Positions 7,767 to 15,983 of a stretch of 64,000 nt of DNA are shown one piece after another. Position 1 is the stretch's first letter. Each line of letters opens with the position of its first letter. The stretch comes from Verrucomicrobiota bacterium. GTDB taxonomy: Bacteria; Verrucomicrobiota; Verrucomicrobiia; Verrucomicrobiales; Verrucomicrobiaceae. A program made the translations under genes and the position numbers. The notes under the pieces were generated by a model that saw nothing but the letters and a program-made list of their open reading frames with translations, did not search any database and was not told the origin of the DNA. The stretch spans positions 57,137-121,136 of the forward strand of contig JANYCZ010000024.1 in the NCBI GenBank assembly GCA_025360015.1. Reading direction: 5' to 3'.

Positions 7767-10079
7767 ATGACTCATTCCGATCGCATTCGCATATTGATCG
7801 TTGAAAACGAAGGACTCGTGGGCTGTGACATGGCTACGACACTCGGGAAGCTGGGGTATGTAGTCGTCGGCATCTGCGCCTCAGGGGAGGAAGCCCTGGA
7901 GCGCTACGACGAACTTCGGCCCGATCTGGTCTTGATGGACGTTCACCTCGCTGGGCAGCTGGATGGCATCGACACGGCCCGTGAATTGCAGCGCCGCAGC
8001 CGTGTGGCCATTGTATATGTCACCGCCTGCGCCGACCTCGACACAGTGGCCCGCGCCCGGCAGACGCATCCGCACGGTTACCTGCTCAAGCCTTTCAATC
8101 ACGACGAACTCCGCCTGGCTGTCGAAGTGGCCGCACAGCGCCACTTTGAAGAGAACGAGCGTCAGCGCCGTGAGCACAGCTACTTTGAAGCCTTTCAAAG
8201 CCTGGCGGATGGCGTCATCGCCGCGGATCTGTCCGGCGGCGTGGTGTTCATGAATCCCTCCGCCGCTCGTGCCACCGGCTGGAATGCGCAGGAAGCCGTG
8301 GGCCGCTCCTTGAACGAAGTCTTCCGCATCTATCAAAGTACCGGGGAGCCTGCCGAGATTCTTTCTGTTGAGGCAGCTGCTTCACAAACTGCGGAGCGGA
8401 CCGTCTATCTCACCACTCTGGGGGGCGAACGGGTGCCGATCCAGGACCGCACGGCTCCTCTGCGCGATGCACAAGGCCACCTGACCGGGCTCATCATTCT
8501 CTTCCGTGCCGCTGCGGTGCCAGCGCCCGTAGAAGCAGCGCCCCTTTCCAACCGCAGCACTGCGCCGCTGGTGGATGTGGTCGAAAGCATTTCGGATCCG
8601 CTCTTTGCCCTCGATGCCCGCTGGCGTGTGACGTATGCGAATGCCAGTGCCCTGCGCCTCTTTGATCGCAGCCTGCAAAACATGCTGGGCCTTTCCTTGT
8701 GGGACATCATGCCGACCGCCACCCGCGAGCTGCACCATGAGGCCTTTGCCCATGCCATGCTGCACCGCGAGACGGTGAACCGCGAACTTTACCTCGACGA
8801 AAAACAGATCTGGCTGGAACTGCGCGGCTATCCCTTTGGTGAAGGGCTGCTCCTCCTGGTGCAGGACGTCACCGCCCGGCGTGAAGAAGCCGAGCGCCGC
8901 AACCGCATCGACCGCCTGGAATCCCTAGGCCTGCTGGCGCGTGGGTTTGCGCACGATTTCAACAATCTGCTTACTGTGCTGCTCGGCAACATCTCGCTGG
9001 CTGAGATGCGCCTGCGCAATGCCATCACGCTGCCTGAACTGCACACGGCCAAACAGGCCACGCTGCAGGCGCAGAACCTGGTGCAGCAACTGCTCACTTT
9101 TGCCCGAGGTGGTGCGCCGATCAAAACACAGATACGCCTCGGCGATCTCATCGAAACTTTCTTCACGCATCACACGCGTGCGAATCGTGTGGAGTACCGC
9201 ATCGAAGTGCAGCCCGGACTGCCGCAGATCGCCATTGATGGCGCGCAGGTCCGCCGTCTGATCAGCAATCTGATCCGCAATGCGGAGCAGGCGCAGCCCA
9301 ATGGCGGTGAGATCATCGTGCGCTGCTTCGCCCCCGATCACGCCGAAATGTTCCCCGGTGAAATGGTCACCGACACGAATTTCCAGCCCTCCGGTCTCGC
9401 CATTGAAGTCGCGGACAAGGGAGAGGGCATCCCGGCAGAACATCTGTCGCATATTTTTGAGCCCTACTTCAGCACCCGCAAGGCGGACAACGCCACCGGG
9501 CTGGGCCTCACGGTCTGCGAATCGATTGCCAAAGCCCATGGCGGCTCGCTCACGGTCAGTTCAGAACCGGGCAAGGGCACCACAGTGCGCTTCTACCTGC
9601 CGCTGGATTCCGATGGTGAGGAAGCGGACGCCTTTGGCCTCAGCAAAGTCTTCGATGCGCCACCGGAACTGAACGCGGCGAATCCGCGCATCCTGGTGCT
9701 GGAAGATGATCCGCTCGTTCGCTCATTGATCGTCCGCAATCTCACCAGCAATGGCTTCGATGTCGCAGAGAGCGCCGAAGGCAGCGAGACGGTACGCATG
9801 TACCAGGAAAGCATGACTCAGGGACGAGCCTTTGACCTCGTCATTCTCGATCTCAGCATTCCCAATGGCATGGGCGGTGTGCGGGCGATGGAAAAACTCC
9901 GCGCCCTCGACCCCGAAGTCTTCGCCATCGTTTCCAGCGGCTACTCGGACGATCCAGTCATGGCCAACCCGGCCTCCTACGGCTTTGCCGCCGTGCTGCC
10001 CAAGCCGTACGAGCCCGCTGACATGCTGCGCCTGGTGCGTAACATCCTCGCAACGCGCGGCATCCGCCGTGCGCCGTAG
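7767..10079 (+). CDS. Hybrid histidine kinase REC-PAS-PAS-HisKA-HATPase-REC
   Basis: A 770-residue cytosolic kinase with no membrane segment. Order: N-terminal receiver (about 7-125; phospho-acceptor Asp58 in LVLMDVHLAG, Lys in LLKPFN), two PAS domains (about 140-260 and 270-375), dimerisation and phospho-acceptor domain with His396 in ARGFAHDFNNLL, HATPase with N box NLIRNAEQA and G boxes DKGEGI and TGLGLTV, and a C-terminal receiver (about 640-765; LVILDLSIPNG, LPKPYE). All catalytic motifs look intact. The receiver at the N-terminus means another kinase may feed into it. The ATG follows AGGA closely. A small gene for a DUF2786-like protein lies 47 bases downstream. Signal unknown. Confidence 0.9.
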   Translation: MTHSDRIRILIVENEGLVGCDMATTLGKLGYVVVGICASGEEALERYDELRPDLVLMDVHLAGQLDGIDTARELQRRSRVAIVYVTACADLDTVARARQTHPHGYLLKPFNHDELRLAVEVAAQRHFEENERQRREHSYFEAFQSLADGVIAADLSGGVVFMNPSAARATGWNAQEAVGRSLNEVFRIYQSTGEPAEILSVEAAASQTAERTVYLTTLGGERVPIQDRTAPLRDAQGHLTGLIILFRAAAVPAPVEAAPLSNRSTAPLVDVVESISDPLFALDARWRVTYANASALRLFDRSLQNMLGLSLWDIMPTATRELHHEAFAHAMLHRETVNRELYLDEKQIWLELRGYPFGEGLLLLVQDVTARREEAERRNRIDRLESLGLLARGFAHDFNNLLTVLLGNISLAEMRLRNAITLPELHTAKQATLQAQNLVQQLLTFARGGAPIKTQIRLGDLIETFFTHHTRANRVEYRIEVQPGLPQIAIDGAQVRRLISNLIRNAEQAQPNGGEIIVRCFAPDHAEMFPGEMVTDTNFQPSGLAIEVADKGEGIPAEHLSHIFEPYFSTRKADNATGLGLTVCESIAKAHGGSLTVSSEPGKGTTVRFYLPLDSDGEEADAFGLSKVFDAPPELNAANPRILVLEDDPLVRSLIVRNLTSNGFDVAESAEGSETVRMYQESMTQGRAFDLVILDLSIPNGMGGVRAMEKLRALDPEVFAIVSSGYSDDPVMANPASYGFAAVLPKPYEPADMLRLVRNILATRGIRRAP

Positions 10080-10126
10080 CGCGGGCTTTCGTTGACAACG
10101 AGCGCACGGTTTGAGAAAGAACCGGC

Positions 10127-10558
10127 ATGCGCGAACAGGACCTTCTCGACAAGCTCAGCAAGATTGAGCGCCTCTATGCCGGCGCTGCAACACTGGGTGA
10201 AAAAGAGGCCGCTGCGGATGCCATGGCCCGCATAAAACGCCGGCTGGGTGAAACCGCGAAGGTGGACAAGCCCATCGAGTACAAGTTCACCCTGTCCGAT
10301 GGCTGGTCGAAAAAGCTCTTCACCGCTCTGCTGCGCCGCTATGAACTCAGGCCGTATCGTTATTCGCGCCAGCGGCGAAACACCGTCATGGTCCGGGTGC
10401 CGCGCAGCTTCGTGAATGAAACGCTGTGGCCGGAGTTTCTCGAACTCAGCAAGGTGCTGCAAACCTACCTCGATGAGGTGACCGCGCGCGTCATCTCCCA
10501 GGCCATCCACGCCAATGAAGGCGAGGAAGAAGTCATTGCCGGTGAGTTTCTGGAATGA
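10127..10558 (+). CDS. Conserved protein, DUF2786-like N-terminus
   Basis: A 143-residue soluble protein of unknown function. The first 40 residues (DLLDKLSKIERLYAGAATLG, then EKEAAADAMARIKRRL) resemble the DUF2786 helical module (ILDKIxKLLxLAES...EAxxAxxKA), and the rest contains a basic stretch RYELRPYRYSRQRRNTVMV and ends acidic (EGEEEVIAGEFLE). DUF2786 proteins occur in phages and bacterial chromosomes, and none is understood well. It starts 47 bases after the hybrid kinase stop and ends 6 bases before the convergent sialidase-fold gene. Nothing ties it to the kinase beyond position. Confidence 0.6.
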   Translation: MREQDLLDKLSKIERLYAGAATLGEKEAAADAMARIKRRLGETAKVDKPIEYKFTLSDGWSKKLFTALLRRYELRPYRYSRQRRNTVMVRVPRSFVNETLWPEFLELSKVLQTYLDEVTARVISQAIHANEGEEEVIAGEFLE

Positions 10559-10564
10559 TGCGGG

Positions 10565-11755
10565 CTACTTGCCGTCCTGCCACAGGATGCGCGCGGTATA
10601 GACGCTGTTGTCCGCGCCATACTTGTTGTCGGGCTTGATGATGATGTCAGGACTGTTCTTCTGCATCCACTCGGTCACGGTCACCCAGGTCTCATTCTCG
10701 CTCACCTCGCACACGCCGAAGTTGCCGAGGCGCGCGCCGCGCTCCGGCACCAGGATGCGTTCGGTTTCGCGCTTCACCGTGAGGCTGGCCTTGTCCACCT
10801 CCGCCATGAACAACGGCGCGCGATGGCGGAAGACGTGATCGTTGTTCGCGCCTCTACGGGTGTAAACGAGATAGAGGCTGTCCTTGTGCGCCACCCAGTG
10901 CTGCTGGGTGTTGTAGTTGCCGAGATCGCCGCCGTCACTCCAGTCCCAGCGTTTCGGTTCGCTGAAGTGCAGGCCATCATCGCTGGTGCAAACATAGCCC
11001 GCCAGATCATGGCGCAGCGTCAGATAATATTTCCCTGCACTGCGAATCAAGGATGGCTCGGCGAAACCGCGACCGGATTCCATGGCCAGATCATTGCCCT
11101 GCTCGATGTAGCGCAGCGTGCTGCCGTCAAAACTGCAGCGCAGCACAGTGACGCGGTTGTATTTTTCTCCTTTGGCCTTGAAGTAGATGGGCACTAGGAT
11201 ATCGCCATTTTCCAAATCCACGCGCTGGATGCAGCCGGCACCTGCATTGTAAAACTTCGGGTCTGCAGGCATCGCCAGCGTGGCCCAGGGCGTCCAGGTG
11301 GACTGCTGCGGATCAAACACGGAGAAGGTGGTTTGGCGGGGGCATACATGGATGACCTTGTTGTCGAGATAACGCACCGTGTGGCCAATGCCGAGGAGCT
11401 TGCCTGACTTGGCATGCCACTTCGGTGTGAAGTCGCAGGCCGCCACGATTACGCCGTCCGGCTCCTCACGCCGGCCTAGAGTCGCGGTGTTCTCGACTGG
11501 CGGCGTCCATGTCTTGCCGAGGTCGGTGGTGCTGAGATGGTTCAGGGCATAAAACACATCGCTGCCGGTGAGCAGCAGTTTCTGCATCGTCAGCACGACC
11601 TGCGGCGGGCTGCTAGGAATCGCGCCCGCACGCGCATGCACCCAGCACATTTTGCCATCGTAGCCTTGGGTGATCGTTTCGAGCTTCAGTTCGTACGGCT
11701 CGGCGGCATGGAGTGCCGAGACCAGAAGGAGTGCAGGAATGAGCAGGCGAATCAT
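10565..11755 (-). CDS. Secreted sialidase-fold (BNR repeat) protein
   Basis: A 396-residue exported protein, signal peptide MIRLLIPALLLVSALHAAE. The body has the sialidase/neuraminidase-like six-bladed propeller pattern: an Asp-box-like STTDLGKTW near residue 80, then TSDDGLHFSEP near 260, and repeated blade-like segments such as FAEPSLIRSAGKYYLTLRHD. Planctomycetes and Verrucomicrobia hold many such proteins, usually annotated as exo-alpha-sialidase, and most are of unknown substrate; the full set of arginines of a true sialidase cannot be confirmed by eye. It is followed upstream by an MFS transporter gene 6 bases away on the same strand, so the two probably act together, the enzyme releasing a sugar or acid that the transporter imports. 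Confidence 0.7.
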   Translation of the reverse strand: MIRLLIPALLLVSALHAAEPYELKLETITQGYDGKMCWVHARAGAIPSSPPQVVLTMQKLLLTGSDVFYALNHLSTTDLGKTWTPPVENTATLGRREEPDGVIVAACDFTPKWHAKSGKLLGIGHTVRYLDNKVIHVCPRQTTFSVFDPQQSTWTPWATLAMPADPKFYNAGAGCIQRVDLENGDILVPIYFKAKGEKYNRVTVLRCSFDGSTLRYIEQGNDLAMESGRGFAEPSLIRSAGKYYLTLRHDLAGYVCTSDDGLHFSEPKRWDWSDGGDLGNYNTQQHWVAHKDSLYLVYTRRGANNDHVFRHRAPLFMAEVDKASLTVKRETERILVPERGARLGNFGVCEVSENETWVTVTEWMQKNSPDIIIKPDNKYGADNSVYTARILWQDGK

Positions 11756-11761
11756 GTCTAC

Positions 11762-13003
11762 TCAACGCACCACAGCCGCTGGCTCCTTCGACTTTTGCGT
11801 GTCCCACAGCAGCTTCATGGCTATGACACCGAGCCATGGGGCAAGGCCCGCCATCGCCATGCCGAGATCGAAGGACTTCGTTTCATCCACGACCCGGCCA
11901 AAGAGCTTGTGCATGGGCGATGACACCGCCCACACCCAGGTGCTGAGCAGGCCCGTGAGCCGTCCCACATGCCGGTCGGAAAGCTCCTGCACAAAGCTGT
12001 AGTAGCATGGGAACAAGGCCAGCGCGCCGGCACCCACGACAAGGATCGCGCCCATCAGCGGCCAGCCCTTGGGCAGCCAAAACAGCAGCACGCTGAAGGA
12101 CGTCATCACACAGGCCCCCGCATAAACCCAGCGCCGCGCGCCATGGGCCGAGATGGCAAACCGCCGCGCCAGCCACAGCGAAAGGAATCCTGCGGCGATG
12201 CAGCCGATGTCTGTGCCGATGTAGTAGGCCGAGTTGAAGGCCAGCGCCTCCGTCTCCGAGTAGCCACGGCCTTCCTGCATGAACTTCGGCAGCCACACGC
12301 GGAAGAGATGCCAGCAGGTCTGCGCCCCGAAGATCAGAATGGCCAGCGCCCAGAAGCGGCCGCCGAGCAGGATGTCCCAAAGGCTCTCGCGCTTCGAAGG
12401 ATCATCCTCCACCACGACATCCAGATCACTTTTGCGCATGGAAACAAACCACAGCACCACCCATAGCAGGCCAATAAAGCCGATGGCCTCAAACGCCAGC
12501 CGCCAGCTCGATAGCTCCTCCGTCATGAGCCAGAGCATCAATGGCGGCGTCACCACCGCACCGATGGACGCCCCGCTTTGCAGCACGCTGTTGCCCATCG
12601 TACGCTCCTTCGGCTGCAGCAGGGCAAACGTCGTCTTCAAGGCACAGGGCCAGTGCCCCGCTTCAAAAAAGCCCAGCAGCACCCGGCATGACAGCAGCGG
12701 CCAGTAGCCATGCGTGTGCGCTGAGGCGATCCCCATCAGCGACCATCCGGTCAGCACCACGGGATAGAGCCAGTAGATCCGAAAACGATCCGCCAGAAAG
12801 CCGAACACCAGCGACCCCACCGCAAACGCCCAGCCGAAAGCCAGCTCCACATCGCCATACTGCTCCTGCGACAGATGAAACTCCTTCGTCACCCGCGTCG
12901 AGGCGTTCGCCAGCGTCTGCCGGTCCATGTAGTTGATCGTCGTCGCCAGCAGCAGCAGGCCGCAGAGATACCATTTCCAGAGGGAGGAGCGGGGAGTGGG
13001 CAT
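11762..13003 (-). CDS. MFS transporter, hexuronate/sugar-acid type
   Basis: A 413-residue major facilitator with 12 predicted membrane helices. The N-terminus WYLCGLLLLATTINYMDRQT followed by LANASTRVTKEFHLS and later FGFLADRFRIYW is the signature of the anion:cation symporter branch that includes ExuT, GudP and related organic-anion carriers; Asn-Tyr-Met-Asp-Arg is the helix 1 motif. Helix 4 has RVLLGFFEAGHWPCALKTTF. Likely substrates are sugar acids or other small organic acids, but the exact one cannot be read. It overlaps no neighbour: 6 bases to the sialidase-fold gene downstream, 4 bases to the signal-peptidase homologue upstream, which suggests one transcript covering 14344 to 10565. 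Confidence 0.85.
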   Translation of the reverse strand: MPTPRSSLWKWYLCGLLLLATTINYMDRQTLANASTRVTKEFHLSQEQYGDVELAFGWAFAVGSLVFGFLADRFRIYWLYPVVLTGWSLMGIASAHTHGYWPLLSCRVLLGFFEAGHWPCALKTTFALLQPKERTMGNSVLQSGASIGAVVTPPLMLWLMTEELSSWRLAFEAIGFIGLLWVVLWFVSMRKSDLDVVVEDDPSKRESLWDILLGGRFWALAILIFGAQTCWHLFRVWLPKFMQEGRGYSETEALAFNSAYYIGTDIGCIAAGFLSLWLARRFAISAHGARRWVYAGACVMTSFSVLLFWLPKGWPLMGAILVVGAGALALFPCYYSFVQELSDRHVGRLTGLLSTWVWAVSSPMHKLFGRVVDETKSFDLGMAMAGLAPWLGVIAMKLLWDTQKSKEPAAVVR

Positions 13004-13007
13004 GCGG

Positions 13008-13583
13008 TCAGTGTTGTTGATTTTCTTCTTTCATGGGTGGCCCGTGCTTCAGATGAAACCAGTATTTTTGGCGCAGGTTTTCCACCGGCAGCGGGCCCCA
13101 GTAGCGAGAATCGGAGCTGTTGCCCGAATTGTCGCCCATCACAAAGAGGTGATCTTTCGGCACCGTGACACTTTTGCCTGGAGCCAGGCTCATAAGAGGC
13201 TGGTAGGTGATGCCATTGGCATCGAAATACTCACTCACCGGCTTGTCGTTGACATGCAAAATGTCACCTTTGAATTCCAGGCGGTCACCCGGCAGCCCGA
13301 TGAGGCGCTTGATGTAAATGACAGGCGGGGAATGGCTCATGTAGGGCGACTTGATGCCTTCGGTGGTGAAGGTCACCACCGCACCACGCTCCGGCATTTC
13401 ACCGAGCAGGGAGAAACGTTCGGCGATGATGTGGTCCCCCTTGCTGAGAAAGGTTGCCATCGCGTTGGTGGGGACCGAATAGATCTTCATCATGCCGGTC
13501 ATAGCCAGCAGGGCCCAGATCGCCAAAAGGCCCGCCGTGATGACGCTTACCGTGAGGGCGAGGGTGTTAAGCCAGTTCTTCAT
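13008..13583 (-). CDS. Signal peptidase I homologue without Ser nucleophile
   Basis: A 191-residue S26-family protein with one N-terminal membrane helix (about 8-30). Box C with the general-base lysine is intact (YIKRLIGLPGDRLEF, Lys92), as is box E (MGDNSGNSSDSRYWG). Box B, normally IPSGSMxPTL, reads VPTNAMATFL: the catalytic serine position is Ala41 (codon GCG) and the usual Pro-Thr after Met is also lost. By known LepB chemistry this protein should not cleave signal peptides as a Ser/Lys protease. It could be a non-catalytic paralogue, or use another residue. Start ATG at 13583 is chosen because the open frame upstream is antisense-like. It sits 4 bases before the MFS gene and 2 after the creatininase gene. 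Confidence 0.8.
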   Translation of the reverse strand: MKNWLNTLALTVSVITAGLLAIWALLAMTGMMKIYSVPTNAMATFLSKGDHIIAERFSLLGEMPERGAVVTFTTEGIKSPYMSHSPPVIYIKRLIGLPGDRLEFKGDILHVNDKPVSEYFDANGITYQPLMSLAPGKSVTVPKDHLFVMGDNSGNSSDSRYWGPLPVENLRQKYWFHLKHGPPMKEENQQH

Positions 13584-13585
13584 CC

Positions 13586-14344
13586 TCACCCTTCCCAGCT
13601 CCTTCCATCCCAGGCAATCACACGTTCCAGCATTTTCACGACCGACTCGCTGAAGCACTGAAACAGCATCTCGCCTTTTTCTTCCGTCGCGGAGCGGGGA
13701 TCGCCGACGTGGCCGGGCTCGCTGCGGTCGGGCATGATCCAGCCGCGGGAGGCGGGTTCGAAGGCATTGCCGAAAGGGACGTCGCTTGTCTGGGTCAGAT
13801 CGCCGACGAGTTCGGGGCGCAGGCACAGGACCATGCTGGTCTCCCATTCGCAGGCGTGACCCATGACACGCTGCTGGATGGAAGGATCGCGGGTCCACGG
13901 CTCGGCGCCGAGATTCCAGTAGGTGGCGAAGAGCAGCAGGAGATCGCTGCGGTCACGGTATTTCTGCCGCGTCTCAAACACGGCCTGCTTGCCGGGGATG
14001 TCGTTGCCGCCGTGGCCGTTGAGGAAGACGAGGCGCTTGAAGCCATGGGCGACGAAGTTTTCCATCAGCCCGTTGAGCAGATCGAGATACAGGCGTGGCT
14101 CTGCGGACAAGGTCCCAGGGAAATCCATGTGATGATGCGAATTCCCCAGCCACATCAGCGGCGCAATCAAAATGCGCTCACCCATCTCTGCCTCGGTACG
14201 GCGGATGAGTTCGGTCGTCAGCAGGCTGTCGGTAAAAACCGGCATGTGCCGCCCGTGCTGCTCCAAGGCAGCGACGGGAAAGATGATGGGGGTGTTTTTA
14301 TCGAGAGCGGCCACAGCGGGCCAGGTGAGATCAGCTAGGAGCAT
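13586..14344 (-). CDS. Creatininase-family amidohydrolase
   Basis: A 252-residue metal-dependent amidohydrolase of the creatininase fold. The chosen start MLLADLTWPAVAALDKNTPI matches the usual family N-terminus; two ATGs lie upstream (14371, 14389) without a better ribosome site. Metal ligands are visible: VAALEQHGRHMPVFTDS (Glu, His, Asp), FLNGHGGND (His) and the Glu in ACEWETSMVL. Family members include creatininase, MftE peptide hydrolases and enzymes acting on formamidopyrimidine amides, so the substrate cannot be named. Gene order suggests an operon with the signal peptidase homologue (2-base gap) and the transporter. Confidence 0.85.
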   Translation of the reverse strand: MLLADLTWPAVAALDKNTPIIFPVAALEQHGRHMPVFTDSLLTTELIRRTEAEMGERILIAPLMWLGNSHHHMDFPGTLSAEPRLYLDLLNGLMENFVAHGFKRLVFLNGHGGNDIPGKQAVFETRQKYRDRSDLLLLFATYWNLGAEPWTRDPSIQQRVMGHACEWETSMVLCLRPELVGDLTQTSDVPFGNAFEPASRGWIMPDRSEPGHVGDPRSATEEKGEMLFQCFSESVVKMLERVIAWDGRSWEG

Positions 14345-14416
14345 CCGATTAGAACGCCGTTGGCGATTCATTTTCTGATGGACTTGCATCTTTGTTCCGC
14401 GCTGGAATCCTATCGG

Positions 14417-15976
14417 ATGAAATTATGGCCGCGTTTCCTGATTAGCGGAGTGCTCATCCTGCAACTGACATCCTGCGGGTCTTCCAGGCCCAATACCGCT
14501 GCCGTGCCCACCGTGGGTTTTGGCAGTCAGGAAACCATTGCGCAGGCCTGCCGCCAGCGCACCACCCGGCGCCGGGGCACGGCTGGATTTGAAATGATGT
14601 CGGATGGCCGCGAGGCCTTCCTGGCACGACTGGCGGCGATCGAGGCAGCGCAGCGCACCCTGGACCTGCAATACTACATCTGGAGTGATGATGTGGTCGG
14701 CACCACGATCGCTGACCGCCTGCTCGCAGCAGCAGACCGGGGTGTGCGCGTCCGCCTGCTGCTGGACAGCGCCAGTGATGCGCAGGCGGAGGTGTATTCC
14801 TCCGCGCTGGCGGCGCACCCCAACATCGAAGTAGCTTTTTTCAATCCGCTGGGTGACCTGAAAGGCGTTTTTGCGGGAAACCCCATCCCAGTGATCGGCG
14901 ACATCGACCGCATGCAAAGCCGCATGCACAACAAAATCCTGCTGGCGGACGGGCACATCTTGATTGGTGGCGGGCGCAATCTGGGAGACGCCTACTTCGG
15001 CATTGACCGCCATCACAACATGCGGGATTTGGATTTCATCGCCACCGGGCCGGTGGTGGGTGCGGCCGCCAAGTCCTTTGATTTCTACTGGCGCTCTCCG
15101 CTGACGAGCATCGGCAATGAGACCAAGATCACGGATCGTGAGCGCGAAAAGCTGCGTGATTTGCGCAAGCACCTAATGCGCAAAAAACGCGCGCTCGCGA
15201 CGAAAAGCGGCCACCCGTACCCCCTTTCCCTGAGCCGGGCGGAATCACTGCAAACCCTACAGCATCTGGTGGCGCGCATGATCTGGGCCGAGTATGAATT
15301 CGTGGCGGATCCGCCGGAGCGGATGCTGCGCCAAACTGCCGTCGCCTCGCCGGTGTGGCACAACATCGAAGACGCGCTGCGCCATGCCAGGCATGAGGTG
15401 GTGATGCATGCGGCCTACTTCATTCCGCAGGATGACACCCTGGCACTGATGCAGCAGGTCATCGCACGCGGCGTCCACATGCAGGTGCTGACCAATTCCC
15501 TGGCCTCCATCGACCAGCTGCCCGCCATGACCGGGATCATCAACCGCCGCAACGCGGTGCTGGCCAGCGGCGTCAGTCTCTTTGAACTCAATGCGCGTGC
15601 GCTTGACCGCAAAAGCTACATCCACGCCCGAAAGCTGACCCCTCTGGGCATGCACACCAAAGGGTTCGTGGTTGATGATGATCTGTCATTGATCGGCTCC
15701 TGCAACATGGACCCACGCTCCAAATACATCAATACAGAGACCTGCGTGGTCATCCGCAGCACGGCGTTTGCCGCCCGCCTGAAATCCCATCTGCTGAAGG
15801 GATTCCAGCCGGAGAACAGCTGGCACATCACCCGCGCCGCCAATGGCTCCACACTCTGGACGGGGCGGCGGGCCAACGGGCGGCCAGTCGTCCATCACAT
15901 GGAGCCACAGGCACCGCTGGGCCGTCGGCTGAGTTGCTGGTTCCTGCGTTTCCTGCCCTGGGAAGATTTTCTGTAA
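14417..15976 (+). CDS. Phospholipase D-family lipoprotein, cardiolipin synthase-like
   Basis: A 519-residue lipoprotein. From the ATG at 14417 the signal peptide ends in the lipobox LTSC (Cys20). Two HKD motifs mark a complete phospholipase D active site: MHNKILLADGHILIGGGRN in the N-terminal half and MHTKGFVVDDDLSLIGSCN in the C-terminal half. The layout, with LDLQYYIWSDDVVG and ADRGVRVRLLLDSA, matches the periplasmic/outer-membrane ClsC/YmdC-type cardiolipin synthases and related phosphatidyltransferases. Likely role: phospholipid head-group transfer at the inner face of the outer membrane. Longer open frame upstream (ATG at 14360) is not used because it hides the lipobox. It converges on the SGNH gene with 7 bases between. 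Confidence 0.85.
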   Translation: MKLWPRFLISGVLILQLTSCGSSRPNTAAVPTVGFGSQETIAQACRQRTTRRRGTAGFEMMSDGREAFLARLAAIEAAQRTLDLQYYIWSDDVVGTTIADRLLAAADRGVRVRLLLDSASDAQAEVYSSALAAHPNIEVAFFNPLGDLKGVFAGNPIPVIGDIDRMQSRMHNKILLADGHILIGGGRNLGDAYFGIDRHHNMRDLDFIATGPVVGAAAKSFDFYWRSPLTSIGNETKITDREREKLRDLRKHLMRKKRALATKSGHPYPLSLSRAESLQTLQHLVARMIWAEYEFVADPPERMLRQTAVASPVWHNIEDALRHARHEVVMHAAYFIPQDDTLALMQQVIARGVHMQVLTNSLASIDQLPAMTGIINRRNAVLASGVSLFELNARALDRKSYIHARKLTPLGMHTKGFVVDDDLSLIGSCNMDPRSKYINTETCVVIRSTAFAARLKSHLLKGFQPENSWHITRAANGSTLWTGRRANGRPVVHHMEPQAPLGRRLSCWFLRFLPWEDFL

Positions 15977-15983
15977 AGCTGCC

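Noticed and set aside
13008..13898. Longer form of the signal peptidase homologue
   Set aside because: The 105 extra residues are Arg-rich and lie antisense-like inside the creatininase gene; the ATG at 13583 directly precedes the membrane helix.
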